From Thamnaconus septentrionalis (Eukaryota > Chordata > Actinopteri > Tetraodontiformes > Monacanthidae), in assembly GCA_009823395.1 (NCBI GenBank), contig CM020503.1, positions 5,922,501-5,986,500 on the forward strand: a DNA stretch of 64,000 nucleotides. The letters run 5' to 3'. Shown here piece after piece: positions 59,932 through 64,000 of this stretch. The first letter of the stretch is position 1. The number at the start of each line of letters is the position of its first letter. Below the pieces are notes generated by a model. That model ran no database searches. It had not been told where the DNA came from and saw only the letters and a program-made list of their open reading frames with translations. The position numbers and the translations under genes are program-made.

Positions 59932-60450
59932 AGTGTTCATTTTGACAGCAAAATTTGATTTAGTTTCAGTCATAGTCTTTTGACTAAAATGTTATTTAGT
60001 TTTAGTCATAATTTAATCATTTAAATTGTTCTGGTTTTAGTTGACGAAATATCATAATCGTTTTAGTCGACTAAAATTACATGTCACGTTATATGCCCTG
60101 TCGCCTCTTCCTCCTCGGTGTTGACACTTGGTCTCAAACTAGCCTGTACCAGATAATCTGTGTGTACGTTCTACGCAACTTCCTGACCACGTTGCTCTGA
60201 TTGGTTTTCTTCCCAACTCCTCCCACCACTTTCTAAATCGTCATTTCCTTTCACAAAGGAAATGAGCTCTGATTGGACCTCATCTCTGGCAGACATTTTT
60301 GTCTTGTTTTTATTCGTTGCCGAAAATGTCAATACACGTCTTAGTCATTGTGAATGAATTTTTATTTAGTTATCGTCTGGTTTTAGTCAGCAAAATAAGT
60401 TTGTTGACGATGACTATGACGTAAATGTTTCATCAACAAAATGAACACTG
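59932..60450. repeat. MITE-like element with terminal inverted repeats
   Basis: Starts AGTGTTCATTTTG and ends CAAAATGAACACTG, matching inverted termini about 13 bp long. The subterminal parts are rich in TTTTAGTC/GACTAAAA motifs on both sides (TTTTGACTAAAATG, TTTTAGTCGACTAAAA, GGTTTTAGTCAGC). I recall this as a very common fish repeat. No internal reading frame. Confidence 0.75.
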
Positions 60451-60899
60451 CCGTACGGGCGACTGCCAGAACAACCCCATCTAGGTGCTCAAAGTTGGTA
60501 TATTATACGCTTGGGGCGTGTCGATTTACTCACAGAGTCGACGGGTGAATGAATGGAATAAAGTTTCAAGAACGGACAGAGCCGGTCAGTTTAAACCAGC
60601 TAGCTTGACCAACTCGATTAGCTCCACCTCGTGCCGCTCGGCGGGCCGTCTGCTGCGAGGCGCTCTCTACCCGACGCCGACACAAAAGTCAAGCGCGGCA
60701 CTCAGATGCCGACTGCCTGTAATAAAGCGCCACAGCGGTGCACGGCGGTTACACGACCTTGAGACGGAGCCGCAGCCTGACTGTAAATGAGCCGCACTGT
60801 GGTCAAGACGGCATACCACTGGTTAGCTTCACAGCCAGCCGGCCAGCCAGTCAGTGAGTTTCAGCGCTAAAGGCCGCGCCCTCGCTGTAAGAGCCCTCC

Positions 60900-60944
60900 C
60901 TCCTCCTCCTCTCCTCCTCCTCCTCCTCCTCCTCCTCCTCCTCC
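60900..60944. repeat. (CTC)n trinucleotide array
   Basis: About 15 CTC units with one skipped base. Confidence 0.95.
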
Positions 60945-61344
60945 ACCCACCTCTCTTTGTTGCACATTTCCAGCACAGGAAAGACCCTATACCACTATAT
61001 GTGATACATCAGTGGCTGCCCGTGTTAATCTTTCTTCTCTCCATTCCAGCTTTCCCTCCCTCGGCCTCAGCGCTCCTCAGGGGTTCCCCGTGTCTGTCCG
61101 GAGCGCATGTGTTTTAGTTTACCTAGAGCAGAGCCCTATCTGAGCCCGGGCCGGGGGGAGACTGCCGGCTTTGTCTGTGGCACCATTAATCAACTGTCCT
61201 TTAACAAAAACAGAGAACCAGATGAGAGACAAAGGGAAGAGACGTGGGGGGTGGGCCCTTATTTAGGTAGGGGGGGGGGAAAGGTAGAGTGAGAGAGACG
61301 GAATGAAAAGGGGAGGGGTGGGCAGTGAGGGAGGGGGGGGTTTG

Positions 61345-61640
61345 ACCCAGATCCAGGCCGTTAATAAATCAAGCAACAACAATAACAAGCAAAGTTTTCA
61401 TGTGGCTTGACTGATTAATCAGGCTTTTTTTTTCCCTGCCATGGGAGGCGAGGGGGGTCTTTTCTCCTTTTTCTTGTCTGGTCCCCAAGAGCGGCTCAGA
61501 GAGCGCTTCTGACATCGCGGGGTTTATGTCTTTATGCTGCGGGGTTTTATTTTTCAATGCGGAGGCCTTCATTGCGCTTTAACGAGAACGAGACCTTCGC
61601 TTCACGGCCCGGCAGCCAGACAATTTAGGGGTTGAAGGCT
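61345..61640. promoter_or_regulatory. Candidate conserved non-coding block
   Basis: Complex sequence with GGCCGTTAATAAATCAAGC, GACTGATTAATCAGGC (a palindromic homeodomain-like TGATTAATCA), GGTTTATGTCTTTATGC and GGGGTTTTATTTTTCAATGC (HOX/CDX-like TTTAT cores). Conservation untested. Confidence 0.35.
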
Positions 61641-64000
61641 TCCGGCCGCATTACCAGGACACATAAAACAGGGACGGACGCTCGCCGCCGTGCCGCGGTA
61701 AAACACGGGGAGGCGCCGGCGTGCAGGTGCGTGTTTCTTTGCAACCGAAAATAAGACCAAAAAAAAAGCCACAGGACGTGAAGCAGTCCTCCGAGACTCT
61801 TTGCGATGCGGCCGATCAATGGGCATTGAGTGCAGACAAGGAGGCCTCGGGATCGATGCGGGGCCATTACACAGATGTGTCTACTGGGACCCCAGAGAGG
61901 AGGCGTGGGGGTTGGATACACAAGGGTCCTTGACGCTGTCGTCTTGACTTTATTGGCAGTGGGGCTTTTTTTTTTTGTTTTGTTTTTTCCACCCCGTGTA
62001 AGCGCAGAGGCGTACAAGGGCAACAACAGAGGCGCGCGATGTACCTTCGTTAAGCCGCGGCAAAAAAGCCGAGGTTGAAAGGGAAGCGCCCGCGTAATGT
62101 ACAACACGCATGCCGCGCATGCACACAAGCTAATGGCATCCCAGGAGACCCGCTGCTACATCAAGTGTTCATTCTCGACATTCTGTGGCGGAGGAACAAC
62201 ACCCCCCCTCCCCCCCAAACCCCCCTACCCCAGCCCCCTCCTTGCTCGCTTTTTTGGTGGGTTCTTAATGTCTTATTCTTCGCTGACTGCACTCTGTCAG
62301 TGGATCCAAACACATTCTGTCATTCCGCTTCTTGACATTTCTATCCACAACATAGACAGACAGGCAGACAGACAGGCAGGCATCAGTAATGTTACTTTAG
62401 TACTCGTTGTGCACTGACATAATCCTCCATTACTTGCAGTTTGAGTCCTTTTCCAATGGTGTTTCTATGCTGTTTCATGCATGACTCAGCTGTACACGGG
62501 ATGGTAAGGGAGGTAGGTGTATGATTAGAAGCAGGACGTCAGGGGAATGTATCTGGATTAACCAAAGCTTGCAGAAGCTACCCGGTTCAGTTACAGCCTG
62601 TCCACAGCTGTGGAGTCTAACCTAGTCAAAGGATGCTGACTGATTGGTAATGTCACACTGTCAACTCAAGGACAAAAGCTTTCAACAAATAAACTAAATA
62701 TCATCCACAAAGAACCAAGGTTTCCTCCTCCTACTGGTTATTACCGTTGTTGTCCTCAATTCCTACCAGCAGGTTAACAGAGGATGCAAAAAACCCTACT
62801 TATTTAACTGCGGGTACTGAAAGAACTATCCCTTCTGTGGCTAATCACACATGACCAAGACGTGAGCGAAAACACAAACGCACAACTACTGGCCACTATG
62901 TTGCAGCTGGACGGCAACCAATACAACACCGTGTTTGCACAGTCATATAAACTCTGCCACTATAGTCATATAAGTGGTGGGTGAGGATGGGGGGGGGGGG
63001 GGGTGACTGTGTTCATGCTTTTCTATCTATGCATGAAATAACGTGCACGTTCACGTGTATTTTCTGTTTTGTTTCCTGCATGTGCGCCACCGTGCGCGTG
63101 TGCTTGTTTTATGAGCGTTGGGCTGCCACGCCGCCACGCCCTCTTTATCTTTTATGGCGCATTCCAAGGTCACTTCTTTCTCCTTCACCTTAACTCTTGC
63201 CTTTTGCTGCCTCAGCAGAATAACAGAACAAGAACAAAAAAAGGTGTCTTTCTGGATGCAGATCTGCTCCTCCAGCAGAATTTTACAGGCTACTTGAAAA
63301 CCTCCACACGGTCCGTGCACCGGAGGAGACACACACAACTGTCAATCTGTAGCATTATGGCTAAAGTAAACATGCCGGCACGTGTCAACTGGAGGGATTA
63401 AAACCAACCGTGTACGCTGGGGGAAAGTTTGGGCTCCTTTCAGCAGCACCTGTGCCTTTAAAATCTGTTGCACACAGCTTATGGCTGCTGAGCCTAGCGC
63501 GCTAGGCCAGGCTTGAGCTGAGCTGTGCTGTGCATGTATGGTAACAGGGGGGAACCGCACCGCACCGCCCAGCCTGCCAGCCCACCACAGGGAATTTGTT
63601 TATGTTTGGCCGCTGCCAAGTTCCTGTCAGGAGGCGCCCCAGAGAGGAACTGCAGACTACTCCACATTGTAAGCTACTCCCTCTGGCCGAGAGTGGCGGG
63701 GGTTTAGTGCGTACAGTATGAGAACGTGCTTTTTTAGCAATGCAAAAAGGTCTCTTCACGAATTGCAGCACGTCGTCCCCCTGTCAAGTACTTGCTACAA
63801 TGCTCAAGAATCATCCTATCGGAGGGCGCAGAACTTTTTCATTTGTGATTCCGAGCAGATTAACACCAGTTTAGCTAGAGTAGAGTTCATAAAACAGCAC
63901 AAAGGCAACCTTTTTTTTTTTGCTTTTGTTTTTTTGTTTTAAAAGCAGTACTTTATGAGTGGCACTTCTTCTCTCCTGTGAGTTAATAGGCACTATAAAA
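61641..64000. other. Non-coding sequence to the window end, no gene seen
   Basis: Mixed unique sequence with C-rich tracts (62200-62240), a G run (62991-63003) and T runs (61965, 63910). No exon or repeat family recognised. Confidence 0.45.

Overview
The window looks like non-coding genomic DNA from a ray-finned (teleost) fish. Evidence: roughly forty CA/TG dinucleotide arrays plus GA, TA, GATA and AAT arrays, several interspersed repeats of types familiar from fish genomes, no bacterial-style gene packing, and a single well-supported vertebrate coding exon with canonical splice signals. I cannot name the species.

The one gene I can support lies on the minus strand. It is the 5' coding exon of retinoic acid receptor alpha, isoform 1 (rara, A1 domain): coding 20339 down to 20186, with 53 nt of 5' UTR above it (20392-20340), a polypyrimidine tract and acceptor at about 20434-20393, and a phase-1 donor at 20185. 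Positions 1-20185 are therefore intron, because the next coding exon (shared B/C domain) is not in the window. Positions 20393-64000 lie upstream: 5'-UTR intron, promoter and/or intergenic DNA. I could not place the first non-coding exon or any neighbouring gene.

Layout. 0.3-1.0 kb: CpG-rich stretch with a perfect CRE and a minus-strand TATAAAAG, a candidate alternative promoter inside the rara intron. 1-20 kb: intron with many dinucleotide arrays, several complex GC-balanced blocks that may be conserved non-coding elements, a 0.57 kb G-rich minisatellite (15.6-16.2 kb) and a compound TA/CTAT array (19.5-20.0 kb). 20.2-20.4 kb: the rara exon. 20.4-64 kb: upstream region with nuclear-receptor half-site clusters (25.4 and 28.85 kb), a 0.48 kb GATA array (31.5-32.0 kb), a 0.4 kb TA array (34.3-34.7 kb), CpG-rich blocks, a pair of related inverted-repeat-ended elements (27.8 and 53.8 kb), a 0.5 kb MITE-like element (59.9-60.45 kb) and LINE/SINE remnants.

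I see no operon, CRISPR array, toxin, virus or new multi-gene system. The interest is regulatory: sequences matching retinoid/nuclear-receptor direct repeats lie around a retinoid receptor gene, and a possible second promoter sits downstream of the A1 exon. Family assignments of repeats come from recalled sequence patterns, not a database search.
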